A DNA stretch of 64,000 nt. Origin: Flavobacterium sp. LPB0248. Its GTDB lineage: Bacteria > Bacteroidota > Bacteroidia > Flavobacteriales > Flavobacteriaceae. The position numbers and the translations under genes were made by a program. The stretch's first letter is position 1. The number at the start of each line of letters is the position of its first letter. Below, one piece after another: positions 8,524 through 17,194 of this stretch. The notes under the pieces were generated by a model, which worked only from the letters and a program-made list of their open reading frames with translations, was not told the DNA's origin and did no database searches. Location of the stretch: positions 2,604,001 to 2,668,000 of the forward strand of contig NZ_CP058246.1 of NCBI RefSeq assembly GCF_013388355.1, in the 5' to 3' direction.

Positions 8524-8531
8524 TATTTTTG
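8524..8531 (+). promoter_or_regulatory. Possible -7 box for the dar block
   Basis: TATTTTTG fits TAnnTTTG, 26 bases before the darA start and just after the repeat-filled gap, so a new transcript may begin here. No TTG is at the ideal -33 spacing. Confidence 0.35.
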
Positions 8532-8557
8532 CTGACCACCAAAGCCAAAAAACCTAA

Positions 8558-9460
8558 ATGAAAAATGTTCTCGTAATTTATTATACTCAATCTGGACAGT
8601 TGGAATCTATTGCAAAAAATATTGCAAAACCATTCCTAAATTCAGACGAAATAAATCTTACTTTTCACGAAATACAATTAGAAAAACCTTTTCCTTTTCC
8701 TTGGAACAAAGAGTCGTTTTTTGATGCCTTTCCAGAGTCGTTTTTACAGATTCCGACCGCATTAAAACCTGTTCCTGAAGAAATTTTAAACACAAAGTTT
8801 GACTTAATATTATTTCATTATCAGGTTTGGTATTTATCACCTTCTATTCCGATTAATTCATTTTTGAAAAGTGAAGATGCCAAGAAAATTTTAAACAATA
8901 CACCTGTTATTACCATTAGCGGATCTAGAAATATGTGGATCATGGCTCAGGAAAAAATCAAAGTTTTGCTGCGAAAAGCCAATGCCAATTTAGTTGGAAA
9001 CATAGCTTTGGTAGACCGCGTTGGAAATTTAATTAGTGTAATTACGATTGTAGAATGGATGTTCTCTGGAGTTAAGAAAAAATATTTAGGTATTTTTCCG
9101 CTTCCTGGAGTTTCAGAAAAAGACATACAAGAATCTAGTCAGTTTGGAGAAATCATGCTTGATTCTTTACAGCAAAATAATTTAGCCCAATTACAGCCGA
9201 AATTAGTCGATGCTGGAGCTGTAAAAATAAGTTCATATCTGGTAACGGTTGACAAAACGGCCAATAAAATTTTTAATAAATGGTCAAATATCATTTATAA
9301 AAACCAAAAAAACCGAAAACAGCTGCTTAAAGTATTTAATGTTTATTTATTCCTTGCGATATGGTTAATCTCACCAATAGTGTATATATTGCACCTTATT
9401 ACCTATCCGCTTAAGTTAAAATCTATAAAAAAGGAAACTCAATATTATCAGGGAGTTTAG
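8558..9460 (+). CDS. darA: DarA-like dialkylresorcinol-forming protein (flavodoxin-like)
   Basis: A 300-residue protein opening with a flavodoxin-like beta-strand and phosphate loop, YYTQSGQLESIAKNI, and ending with a hydrophobic helix (about 262-288) and a basic tail. DarA partners DarB in making 2,5-dialkylresorcinols; it is thought to aromatise the cyclohexanedione formed by DarB, which fits a flavin-binding fold. It lies 17 bases before the darB-like gene, the order seen in dar clusters. The C-terminal helix suggests membrane attachment, sensible for a lipid-like product. The family call rests on the N-terminal motif, length and neighbour. Confidence 0.87.
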   Translation: MKNVLVIYYTQSGQLESIAKNIAKPFLNSDEINLTFHEIQLEKPFPFPWNKESFFDAFPESFLQIPTALKPVPEEILNTKFDLILFHYQVWYLSPSIPINSFLKSEDAKKILNNTPVITISGSRNMWIMAQEKIKVLLRKANANLVGNIALVDRVGNLISVITIVEWMFSGVKKKYLGIFPLPGVSEKDIQESSQFGEIMLDSLQQNNLAQLQPKLVDAGAVKISSYLVTVDKTANKIFNKWSNIIYKNQKNRKQLLKVFNVYLFLAIWLISPIVYILHLITYPLKLKSIKKETQYYQGV

Positions 9461-9477
9461 AAGACGAAATTTAAATT

Positions 9478-10611
9478 ATGTTTGAAGTATATATTACAAA
9501 AGCTGCAAAATATTTGCCAAACGAAGCCGTTTCAAATGACGAAATGGAAGCCTACTTAGGCCTTATCAATGATACTGCTTCTAAAGCAAGACGCATTATT
9601 TTGCGCAATAATAAAATTACAAGCCGATATTACGCAGTTGATAAAGAAGGAAAAAGCACTCACAGCAATGCTGAATTAACCAAAAATGCCATTTTACCAT
9701 TATTCGACGAAAATTTTACACCTCAAGATGTAGAAGTACTTTCATGTGGGACCTCAACTCCCGACATTTTTCTTCCTTCGCATGCTGCGATGGTACATGG
9801 TCTGCTAAAAAATAAATCGGTAGAATTAAACTCTTCAACAGGAGTTTGCTGTGCCGGAATGAACTCTCTTAAATTTGGTTTTCTTTCTATAAAATCTGGA
9901 AATTCAAAAAATGCAATCTGCACAGGATCAGAAAAAGTTTCTACCTGGCTGAATGCTCAAAAATACAATCACGAGGCCGATAATTTAAAAAGCCTTGAAG
10001 AACAACCTATTATTGCTTTCAAAAAAGATTTCTTACGTTGGATGTTATCTGACGGTGCTGGTGCTTTCTTATTAGAAAACAAACCAAGAGGACCAATTTC
10101 ACTAAAAATCGAATGGATGGAAGCTTTTTCGTATGCGTACGAATTAGAAACCTGTATGTATGCAGGAGGTGATAAATTGGAAAATGGAGAAATTAAAGGC
10201 TGGAGCGATTATTCTCCAGAACAATGGCTAAACGAATCTGTTTTTTCAATAAAACAAGACGTTAAATTATTAGATGAATTTATCCTGTCTAAAGGTGCTG
10301 AAAGCATGAAAGACGCCATGGATAAAAACAATATTAAATCGGAAGATATTACGTATTTTATTCCTCACGTTTCTTCTAACTTTTTTGTTGAAGGATTGAA
10401 AAAAGGATTAAATGAAAAAGGTATCGGAATGAGCGATGACAAATGGTTCATGAATCTTTCTCGAGTTGGAAATGTTGGCTCTGCCTCTATTTACTTGGCT
10501 CTTGAAGAATTGATGAATTCAGGAAATTTGAAAAAAGGAGATAAAATTTTATTATCTGTTCCAGAAAGCGGAAGATTCTCTTTCGCATATGCCTATTTAA
10601 CTGTTTGTTAA
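9478..10611 (+). CDS. darB: DarB-like ketosynthase (KAS III family)
   Basis: A 377-residue thiolase-fold enzyme. The nucleophile is C125 in GVCCAG (C124 adjacent), the His is in YFIPHVSS and the Asn in GNVGSAS, the KAS III-type Cys-His-Asn triad. DarB condenses a beta-ketoacyl with an alpha,beta-unsaturated acyl thioester and cyclises the product to a 1,3-cyclohexanedione, the resorcinol precursor. It follows the darA-like gene by 17 bases, and its stop shares one base with the next ATG. It supplies the dialkylresorcinol half of flexirubin. It is one of six thiolase-fold genes in the cluster. Confidence 0.9.
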   Translation: MFEVYITKAAKYLPNEAVSNDEMEAYLGLINDTASKARRIILRNNKITSRYYAVDKEGKSTHSNAELTKNAILPLFDENFTPQDVEVLSCGTSTPDIFLPSHAAMVHGLLKNKSVELNSSTGVCCAGMNSLKFGFLSIKSGNSKNAICTGSEKVSTWLNAQKYNHEADNLKSLEEQPIIAFKKDFLRWMLSDGAGAFLLENKPRGPISLKIEWMEAFSYAYELETCMYAGGDKLENGEIKGWSDYSPEQWLNESVFSIKQDVKLLDEFILSKGAESMKDAMDKNNIKSEDITYFIPHVSSNFFVEGLKKGLNEKGIGMSDDKWFMNLSRVGNVGSASIYLALEELMNSGNLKKGDKILLSVPESGRFSFAYAYLTVC

Positions 10612-11039
10612 TGGAAACAATGCTTTTAGAAAAAGAAATGGTCGAAAATTTACTGCCTCAAAAGTTCCCTTTTGTGATGGTAGATGCTATGCATTCTTAT
10701 TCTGAAACTTCTTTGGTTTCTGGTTTAGAAATTCAGAATGATAATATTTTTGTATCAAACGATGTTTTTCTTGAAGCTGGATTAATAGAACATATGGCAC
10801 AATCTGTGGCATTGCATACAGGATATCAATATTTTTTGAAAAACGAAGTTGCTCCAACAGGCTATATTGGTTCTATTAAAGAAATTGAAATTAAGAAACT
10901 TCCAAAACTTAACAATACTATTCAATCTGAAGTTACAATTCTGCAAGAATTTGCAGGAATCACTTTGGTTGATATTGTTACGACGTTAAATAATGAAGAG
11001 ATTGCCAGAGGACAAATGAAAACCGTTTTGGCAAAATAA
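10611..11039 (+). CDS. Hotdog-fold 3-hydroxyacyl-ACP dehydratase-like protein (ApeP type) 1
   Basis: A 142-residue single hotdog domain. I take the ATG at 10611, which overlaps the darB stop as TAATG, rather than the TTG six bases upstream. LLPQKFPFVMVDAM and EAGLIEHMAQ match FabZ/ApeP-like dehydratases, but the GHFPG segment that supplies FabZ's catalytic histidine is replaced by a DNIFVSND-type stretch. It may work in a heteromer with a GHFP-containing partner such as the protein at 23823. It is followed 9 bases later by a paralogue. Role: dehydration during polyene or resorcinol precursor synthesis. Confidence 0.82.
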   Translation: METMLLEKEMVENLLPQKFPFVMVDAMHSYSETSLVSGLEIQNDNIFVSNDVFLEAGLIEHMAQSVALHTGYQYFLKNEVAPTGYIGSIKEIEIKKLPKLNNTIQSEVTILQEFAGITLVDIVTTLNNEEIARGQMKTVLAK

Positions 11040-11048
11040 AAGCAATCG

Positions 11049-11516
11049 ATGAAAACTAGTTCTGCTGTTGACATACAAAATTATTTACCGCACCGAGCAC
11101 CGATGCTTATGGTGGATTTGATTTTGGATATAGATGCCAACTTTGTAGAAACTATCTTTTTGATAAAAGAAGACAATATTTTTGTTCAGAATACTGTTTT
11201 TATTGAAGCCGGATTAATCGAAAATACAGCACAGACTTGTTCTGCAATTGTTGGAAAAAAATACTTTTTTGACGACAACGGAATCGAAAATGAAAACGTA
11301 AATGTAATTGGATTTATCAGCGCTTTAAAAAGTGTAAAAATTCATGCATTGCCAAAAGTTGGCGATACGATCATAACCAAAGCCGATTTGGTTTCAAAAT
11401 TTGTCGGAGACGATTATACTTTATGCACAATGAGCTGTAAAAGTTTACTCGAAGACCAGATACTCTTAGAATGCGAAATTAATCTGTTTATTCAGAAAAC
11501 TGTTTCGGCTTCGTAA
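11049..11516 (+). CDS. Hotdog-fold dehydratase-like protein (ApeP type) 2
   Basis: A 155-residue hotdog protein, paralogous to its upstream neighbour. YLPHRAPMLMVD is the characteristic ApeP/FabZ N-terminal motif and FIEAGLIENTAQT carries the glutamate helix. The GHFPG loop is again absent (DNIFVQNT in its place). In aryl polyene systems a stable ApeI:ApeP heterodimer has been reported, from memory, in which subunits share the active site, so two ApeP-like proteins with one ApeI-like protein could form alternative pairs. Its role in the pathway is inferred from context. Confidence 0.82.
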   Translation: MKTSSAVDIQNYLPHRAPMLMVDLILDIDANFVETIFLIKEDNIFVQNTVFIEAGLIENTAQTCSAIVGKKYFFDDNGIENENVNVIGFISALKSVKIHALPKVGDTIITKADLVSKFVGDDYTLCTMSCKSLLEDQILLECEINLFIQKTVSAS

Positions 11517-11547
11517 TAATTCCACTTGAAAATAATAAAACTAGGTA

Positions 11548-11952
11548 ATGGAAAAAGATCAAGTACCTCAGGATCAAAGCAACTTAACTAAGAATAATGT
11601 AAAAGAGCTTTTGTATGCAACTGATGAAAACGGCAATTATACCACAACATTAAGTACGGGCTGGGAACCTAAAACAATAGCACTTTCAAATTCTATTGAT
11701 GAAATAAATGAACGTATTGCCGATGCCAAACAACAGGTTTTAAATGGCGAAGTAAGTCCGATTGTGTATTTTATGGAAGCCAATAAAATGGATCTTAACA
11801 TCTTATCCAGTTATGTCGGGTTTTGGAAATGGCGTGTAAAAAGACATTTTAAGCCAAGTGTTTTTGCCAAACTAAATGATAAAATCCTGAAAAAATATGC
11901 TGATACTTTTGGAGTATCAATTGAAGAATTAAAAAACAGCATTACCAAATAA
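11548..11952 (+). CDS. Conserved-looking protein of unknown function
   Basis: A 134-residue soluble protein with no signal peptide or membrane segment. I do not recognise the family. The N-terminal 25 residues are polar; residues 48-75 look helical, and a WKWRVKRHF segment near 91-99 is strongly basic and aromatic. The stop codon abuts the ATG of the BtrH-like gene, so the two are translationally coupled and may act together. The position inside the dar block suggests a pigment role, perhaps as a small partner of the BtrH-like protein. No function should be assigned from sequence alone. Confidence 0.8.
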   Translation: MEKDQVPQDQSNLTKNNVKELLYATDENGNYTTTLSTGWEPKTIALSNSIDEINERIADAKQQVLNGEVSPIVYFMEANKMDLNILSSYVGFWKWRVKRHFKPSVFAKLNDKILKKYADTFGVSIEELKNSITK

Positions 11953-12951
11953 ATGGAATTAACTTTCACACATCATCAGTCTGCTCATTGCGAGAATGGA
12001 GTAGCGTCAAATCTGCTAAAAAATAGCGGACTAAACATTAGCGAACCGATGGTTTTTGGTATTGGCTCTGGATTGTTTTTTGTATATCTGCCTTTTATAA
12101 AAGTAAATCATGCACCAGCAATCAGTTATAGAACTTTGCCTGGACAGATTTTCAATAAAGTGGCCAACCGATTAAATTTAAAAATAAAAAGACAAAAATT
12201 TTCTTCTATAGCAAATGCGAATAAAGCTTTAGACGAAAATTTAAAAAATAATATTCCAACCGGATTACAAGTTGGCGTATACAATTTAAGTTATTTCCCA
12301 GACGAATATCGTTTTCATTTCAACGCGCACAATTTAGTCGTTTACGGAAAAACCGAAACCGAGTATTTAGTGAGCGATCCTGTAATGGAAACCGTTACGA
12401 CTTTAACTTACGAAGACATGAATAAAGTGCGTTTTGCCAAAGGAGCTTTTGCGCCTCGCGGACAAATGTACTATCCAATTCAGATTCCAAAAGATGTTGA
12501 TTTAAAAAGCGCCATCATAAAAGGAATCAAAAATACATGCCGAGATATGCTGGCACCAATGCCAATTGTTGGTGTTCGCGGCATCAAAATGGTTTCTCGC
12601 CAGATTCGTAAATGGCCTAAAAAGCATGGAGTCAGAAAAGCCAATCATTACTTGGCGCAAATGGTTCGTATGCAAGAAGAAATTGGAACTGGTGGTGGTG
12701 GTTTCCGTTTTATTTATGCGGCATTTTTACAAGAGGCTTCAGTTATTTTGGGTAACGAAGAACTAAAAGCACTTTCTAAAGAAATGACAAAAATTGGAGA
12801 TTCATGGCGTGATTTTGCTGTCGAAGCTTCGCGTATTTACAAAAACAGAAGCGCCAAAGAAGATGCTTACAACACTATTGCCGATGAACTTTTGGACATT
12901 GCCAATAGAGAAGAAATCTTTTTCAAAAAACTAAAAAAAGCGATCAGCTAA
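11953..12951 (+). CDS. BtrH-like protein, candidate ACP-dependent acyltransferase
   Basis: A 332-residue protein with a BtrH N-terminal domain (about 5-145) and a DUF4872-type C-terminal part. BtrH in butirosin synthesis moves an acyl group from an ACP to an aminoglycoside amine. A papain-like set is visible: C13 in SAHCENGVASNLL, H126 in FNAHNLVVYG and D142 in YLVSDP. By analogy it could transfer the ACP-bound aryl polyene acid to the dialkylresorcinol hydroxyl, forming the flexirubin ester. That is inference; other ACP-to-acceptor transfers are possible. Its ATG follows the preceding stop directly. No signal peptide, so it acts in the cytoplasm. Confidence 0.85.
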   Translation: MELTFTHHQSAHCENGVASNLLKNSGLNISEPMVFGIGSGLFFVYLPFIKVNHAPAISYRTLPGQIFNKVANRLNLKIKRQKFSSIANANKALDENLKNNIPTGLQVGVYNLSYFPDEYRFHFNAHNLVVYGKTETEYLVSDPVMETVTTLTYEDMNKVRFAKGAFAPRGQMYYPIQIPKDVDLKSAIIKGIKNTCRDMLAPMPIVGVRGIKMVSRQIRKWPKKHGVRKANHYLAQMVRMQEEIGTGGGGFRFIYAAFLQEASVILGNEELKALSKEMTKIGDSWRDFAVEASRIYKNRSAKEDAYNTIADELLDIANREEIFFKKLKKAIS

Positions 12952-12960
12952 AACACTATT

Positions 12961-13713
12961 TTGCAGTCTATCATTCAAATAGAATCCCTTTCGAAAAAGT
13001 ACAAAAATGCAGAAATGTATTCTTTGAACAATGTTTCGCTAAATATAAATGAAGGCCAAATTTTTGGTTTGCTTGGCCCAAACGGCGCTGGAAAAACCAC
13101 TTTAATTTCCATGCTTTGCGGATTGGTAAAACCAACTTCAGGACATTTTACAATTGATGGTTTAGACTATCAGCATCATGCTTCAAAAATTAAAAAAATT
13201 ATAGGCGTTGTTCCTCAAGAATATGCTTTGTATCCAACTTTGACGGCAAGAGAAAATCTGCTTTATTTTGGAAGCATGTACGGTTTAAAAGGTTCTGATT
13301 TAAAAGATAAAGTAATCGAAACGCTTGATCTTTTAGGCTTATTGAAATTTGCCGATAAACAAGTTCAGACTTTCTCAGGCGGAATGAAACGCCGTGTCAA
13401 CCTGATTGCTGGAATTCTTCATAATCCGAAAGTTTTGTTTTTGGATGAGCCAACAGTTGGTGTCGATGTGCATTCTAAAACTGCCATTATCGATTATTTG
13501 AAAGTGTTGAACCAAAACGGAACAACTATTATTTATACTTCGCATCATTTGGCTGAAGCCGAAGATTTCTGTTCGCAAATTGCTATTTTAGATCAAGGAC
13601 AGATTTACGCACAAGCAACTCCGTCAGCATTAATTGAATCTACAAAAGATGCTCGAAATCTCGAAGATGTTTTTATTTCATTAACCGGTAAAGCATTGAG
13701 AGATGATATATAA
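12961..13713 (+). CDS. ABC transporter ATP-binding protein
   Basis: A 250-residue ABC-2 type ATPase: Walker A GPNGAGKTT (about 40-48), signature TFSGGMKRR, Walker B VLFLDEPTVGVD and the H-loop in YTSHH. The start is the TTG at 12961, 10 bases after the previous stop; the next in-frame ATG is 19 codons in, past the first conserved strand, so TTG is preferred. It overlaps its permease by 11 bases. Together they form a DrrAB-like exporter, probably for a pigment intermediate or for the finished molecule across the inner membrane. Confidence 0.88.
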   Translation: MQSIIQIESLSKKYKNAEMYSLNNVSLNINEGQIFGLLGPNGAGKTTLISMLCGLVKPTSGHFTIDGLDYQHHASKIKKIIGVVPQEYALYPTLTARENLLYFGSMYGLKGSDLKDKVIETLDLLGLLKFADKQVQTFSGGMKRRVNLIAGILHNPKVLFLDEPTVGVDVHSKTAIIDYLKVLNQNGTTIIYTSHHLAEAEDFCSQIAILDQGQIYAQATPSALIESTKDARNLEDVFISLTGKALRDDI

Positions 13714-14986
13714 AATTTGGATGTCGGTAGTAAAAGAATTCCTTTTGCTAAAAAGAGATTTAGGCGGATTGATCATTTTATTTATCATGCCTTTGGTTTT
13801 GGTAATTGCCGTAACCTTAATTCAAGACAGCACTTTTAAAGCCGTAACCGATTCTAAACTTCAGATTCTTTTGGTCGATAAAGACCACGGATCTGTTTCT
13901 AAAACCGTTTTTGAAAATTTAGAAAAAAGCAAATATTTTACTGTTGTAACCCAACTTGACAATAAACCGATTACCGAAGAAATTGCCAAAGAAAATGTCT
14001 ACAAAGGAAAATTTCAATTAGCGATTGTAATTCCAGAAAACCTAAGTTCTGATTTGCAAGAAAAAGTAAATCAGAATGTAGAGAAAATTGTGAGCAATTT
14101 AGGTTTGACCGATAGTACAACGGCTGCCGAACCTCAGCGCGTTATTAAAGAAAAAGAAGTAAAACTGTATTTTGATCCAGCGGTTCAGATGAGTTTCAAA
14201 AATGCCGTGATGAGTTCGATCGACAAAATGATTTCGCAGATTGAAACCAAATCGATTTACAGTACTTTTCAAAAACAATTAGGAGAAGAAACCATCGATT
14301 TTGAACAAAAGAACTTTATTACTTTCAAAGAAATAATTCCGAGAATCAACAACAAAGAAGTTCGTCCAAATTCGGTTCAGCATAACGTTCCGGCGTGGAC
14401 ACTTTTTGCAATCTTTTTTATTGTCATTCCGTTATCTATTAATATAGTAAAAGAAAAATCACAGGGAACTTTTGTTCGATTAAGAACCAATCCAGTTTCT
14501 AATTTAGTGGTGATTATTGGAAAAACCATCACCTACTCGATCATTTGCATGATTCAGTTTTATATGATGGTTGCCGTTGCTGTATTCCTATTTCCATCAA
14601 TCGGATTGCCTTCTTTAAATATCGAAGGTCATTTTGCATTGACAAGTGTTGTAGCATTATTTTCAGGTTTTGCAGCAATCGGGTTCGGAATTTTATTAGG
14701 AACTGTAGCTAGCACACAAGAACAATCTGCTCCTTTTGGCGCGACAAGTGTGATCATTTTAGCGGCAATTGGTGGTGTTTGGGTTCCTGTTTTTGCTATG
14801 CCAAAAATCATGCAATATATCGCAAAATCATCTCCAATGAACTGGGGATTAGAAGCTTTTTACGATGTATTGCTTCGAAACGTTTCTTTCGTTGAAATCA
14901 TACCAAGAATAAGTTTGTTATTTTTGTTTTTCATTATTACCACTTCCATCGCATTATTTTATGATAAAAAGAAAAGAGCAGTTTAA
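13703..14986 (+). CDS. ABC-2 type transporter permease
   Basis: A 427-residue permease with one N-terminal membrane segment (about 20-39), a periplasmic domain of some 200 residues, and five further helices after residue 230, the layout of ABC-2 exporters with an extended extracellular domain. It overlaps the ATPase gene by 11 bases and the thioesterase gene by 26 bases, so it belongs to the same transcript. It probably works as a homodimer with the ATPase. Substrate is unknown; placement after the BtrH-like gene suggests an acylated pigment or lipid. Confidence 0.86.
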   Translation: MIYKIWMSVVKEFLLLKRDLGGLIILFIMPLVLVIAVTLIQDSTFKAVTDSKLQILLVDKDHGSVSKTVFENLEKSKYFTVVTQLDNKPITEEIAKENVYKGKFQLAIVIPENLSSDLQEKVNQNVEKIVSNLGLTDSTTAAEPQRVIKEKEVKLYFDPAVQMSFKNAVMSSIDKMISQIETKSIYSTFQKQLGEETIDFEQKNFITFKEIIPRINNKEVRPNSVQHNVPAWTLFAIFFIVIPLSINIVKEKSQGTFVRLRTNPVSNLVVIIGKTITYSIICMIQFYMMVAVAVFLFPSIGLPSLNIEGHFALTSVVALFSGFAAIGFGILLGTVASTQEQSAPFGATSVIILAAIGGVWVPVFAMPKIMQYIAKSSPMNWGLEAFYDVLLRNVSFVEIIPRISLLFLFFIITTSIALFYDKKKRAV

Positions 14987-15410
14987 AGAAGCTACAGATC
15001 TTACCGTTTCCCACGAAATCAGGATTCGTTTTAACGAAACAGATCCGCTTGGAATTGTTTGGCACGGCAATTATATCACGTATTTTGAAGATGGACGTGA
15101 AGCTTTTGGTCGCCAACACGGACTCACTTATCTGGATATTGCCAAAACGGGCTATACAACGCCAATTGTAAAATCGACTTGCGAACATAAATTGTCTTTG
15201 CGTTATGGTGATGTGGTAACAATAGAAACAACAGTTGTAGACACTCCAGCAGCCAAAATGATTTACCGTTTTAAAATTATTGATGACAAAGGAGAAATAG
15301 CCTGTACAGGCGAAACCACTCAGGTTTTTTTAGATGCAGCAGGAAATTTAATGCTGACCAATCCGCCTTTTTATGAGGAATGGAAACGAAAAGTTGGATT
15401 GTTGAAGTAG
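14961..15410 (+). CDS. YbgC-type acyl thioesterase
   Basis: A 149-residue hotdog thioesterase. FNETDPLGIVWHGNYITYFEDG carries the family's Asp (D28) and the HGNY loop (H35) of 4-hydroxybenzoyl-CoA thioesterases. It starts 26 bases inside the permease gene, a long overlap that suggests coupling. Aryl polyene clusters have an equivalent (ApeK), which may release product or clear stalled chains from ACP. If the polyene is handed directly to an acceptor, an editing role is more likely than product release. Confidence 0.87.
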   Translation: MIKRKEQFKEATDLTVSHEIRIRFNETDPLGIVWHGNYITYFEDGREAFGRQHGLTYLDIAKTGYTTPIVKSTCEHKLSLRYGDVVTIETTVVDTPAAKMIYRFKIIDDKGEIACTGETTQVFLDAAGNLMLTNPPFYEEWKRKVGLLK

Positions 15411-15512
15411 CCACGAATTTCACAAATTTTCACGAATTAAAAATTGTAAAATCGGAATCTGCTTAATCTGCCAAATCTGCGAGCAAAAATTTTACGAAAT
15501 TAAAATCATAAA
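15411..15512. repeat. Intergenic repeat remnant with CACGAATT motif
   Basis: A 102-base gap that begins with GCCACGAATTTCACAAAT and continues with TCTGCTTAATCTGCCAAATC, both word types typical of short dispersed flavobacterial repeats. It separates the dar/ABC block from the next ketosynthase block. Confidence 0.45.
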
Positions 15513-16652
15513 ATGTCAAGAGAAATATACATCACCGAAACAAATTGCATCACACCTTTAGGTTTTGATGTTGAATCTAATATCAGCGCCATTCTTCGTG
15601 GTGATTCTGGAATCCAACTTCATAACGATGTTTCTTTGATGCCGAATCCTTTTTATGCTTCGATTATTTCTAATGAAAAAATAAACAGTGCTTTTTCAAA
15701 AATCAGCACTGAGACAAAATATTCTCGTTTAGAGAAAATGATGATTTTGGCTTTGGAGCCGATTATCAAAAATTCAAATGTAGAATTAAATTCAAAAACT
15801 GCTTTTATACTTTCTACCACAAAAGGAAATGTAACTGCTTTGGCAAATGATTCTGGCGACAATTTCAACAACGCACATTTAGATGTTTTGGCTAAAAACG
15901 TTGCCAATTTCTTCAAGTTTCAAACACAACCCATTGTAGTTTCAAATGCCTGCGTTTCTGGAATTTTAGCTGTTTCTGTTGCTAAAAGAATGATTCAATC
16001 TGAACTTTATGACAACGTTTTTGTGGTGGCTGGAGATGAAGTTTCAGAATTTGTTTTGTCTGGTTTTAATGCATTTCAAGCTATGAGCGAGCAGCCTTGC
16101 AAACCATATTCTAAAAACAGAACTGGAGTAAGTTTAGGCGAAGCGACAGCGGCTGTTTTAGTTTCGGCGGAAGCCAAAAATGCTAAAATAAAAGTTATTG
16201 GCGACAGTTCGATAAACGATGCCAATCATATTTCTGGACCTTCAAGAACAGGTGAAGGTTTGTTTAGAAGTATTCAGAATGCTTTGAAAGAAGCGCAAAT
16301 TGAGGCAAACAAATTAGATTATATTTCAGCACACGGAACCGCAACTCCTTATAATGACGAAATGGAAGCGATTGCTCTAACTCGTTTAGATTTACAAAAT
16401 GTTCCCGTAAATAGTCTAAAAGGTTTTTACGGTCATACACTTGGCGCTTCAGGATTATTGGAAACGGTAATTGCAATAGAATCTGCCAACCAAAATAAAC
16501 TTTTTGAATCGAAAGGTTTTGATGAAATTGGAGTTAGTGAGGCTATCAATGTGATTGAGAAAAATGGAGAAAAGAAGATTGATTATTTCTTGAAAACGGC
16601 TTCTGGTTTTGGAGGTTGTAATACGGCTGTGGTTTTTGAAAAGATAAAATGA
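15513..16652 (+). CDS. Beta-ketoacyl-ACP synthase, FabF-like
   Basis: A 379-residue condensing enzyme with C147 in SNACVSG, H274 in SAHGTATPYND and H308 in FYGHTLGASG, so all three catalytic residues are present. It is shorter than FabF (about 410) and diverges in the N-terminal third, as in the aryl polyene initiation-type ketosynthases. It overlaps the following small membrane protein gene by 4 bases (ATGA), and an ACP lies two genes downstream. It may initiate chain growth from coumaroyl thioester; the sequence alone does not show starter preference. Confidence 0.87.
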   Translation: MSREIYITETNCITPLGFDVESNISAILRGDSGIQLHNDVSLMPNPFYASIISNEKINSAFSKISTETKYSRLEKMMILALEPIIKNSNVELNSKTAFILSTTKGNVTALANDSGDNFNNAHLDVLAKNVANFFKFQTQPIVVSNACVSGILAVSVAKRMIQSELYDNVFVVAGDEVSEFVLSGFNAFQAMSEQPCKPYSKNRTGVSLGEATAAVLVSAEAKNAKIKVIGDSSINDANHISGPSRTGEGLFRSIQNALKEAQIEANKLDYISAHGTATPYNDEMEAIALTRLDLQNVPVNSLKGFYGHTLGASGLLETVIAIESANQNKLFESKGFDEIGVSEAINVIEKNGEKKIDYFLKTASGFGGCNTAVVFEKIK

Positions 16653-17188
16653 GAAGTTTAAGAAACTTAAATATTGAAAAAAGTCTAATCAAAAGTAAAC
16701 TAGTTTATTCTGAAAGCTGGTCTGATAAATTTGATACCATACTTCTTTTGATGCTTTTTAGTTTTTTATTTTTTTGTCCTTTTTTAGTTTATTTCGATCC
16801 ATATCGAGATTATTCACAAACGGGAACTGAATATTATTTGCTCTTTTTTATAAGTCTTTTTTTTGCTTATGCAATTTATCGAAAAGCAACTGAAAAACAT
16901 CTTACGAAAATTGTAAGCAAATATGGCGCTGAAAGAAATAGAGCAATTATTAATGAATATTGCAATAAATCAGGATGCAAAAGAGCTACAAATTCAAAAG
17001 AATTAATCATTTATAACAAATATCCAGATGGTCTGGCACTTAATTCTGTATATCTTTCAAGCAGAATATTTATTCTAGACAAGAATAACATCTATATGAC
17101 AATAATTAAAAAAGGTCGTAAAACCAATTTTCCTGTTCTTGTTTCGCAATTACTTTTAAAGGCGGACATTAAAAAACTGTGTTCTTAA
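16649..17188 (+). CDS. Small two-helix membrane protein, unknown
   Basis: A 179-residue protein with two hydrophobic helices (about 31-48 and 64-80) and a cytoplasm-sized C-terminal domain containing paired cysteines (CNKSGCK). I do not recognise a family. It overlaps the ketosynthase gene by 4 bases, so it is translated as part of this operon. Composition is more Lys/Tyr/Ile-rich than its enzymatic neighbours, and it may be a recent insertion into an otherwise canonical KS-KS'-ACP order. It could be a membrane anchor for the synthase. Function unknown. Confidence 0.72.
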   Translation: MRSLRNLNIEKSLIKSKLVYSESWSDKFDTILLLMLFSFLFFCPFLVYFDPYRDYSQTGTEYYLLFFISLFFAYAIYRKATEKHLTKIVSKYGAERNRAIINEYCNKSGCKRATNSKELIIYNKYPDGLALNSVYLSSRIFILDKNNIYMTIIKKGRKTNFPVLVSQLLLKADIKKLCS

Positions 17189-17194
17189 AAAAAA

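Noticed and set aside
10605..10610. TTG start of the first ApeP-like gene
   Set aside because: ATG at 10611 with TAATG overlap is the simpler start.
12566..12766. 66-residue + frame within the BtrH-like gene
   Set aside because: Out-of-frame shadow in a strongly supported coding region.
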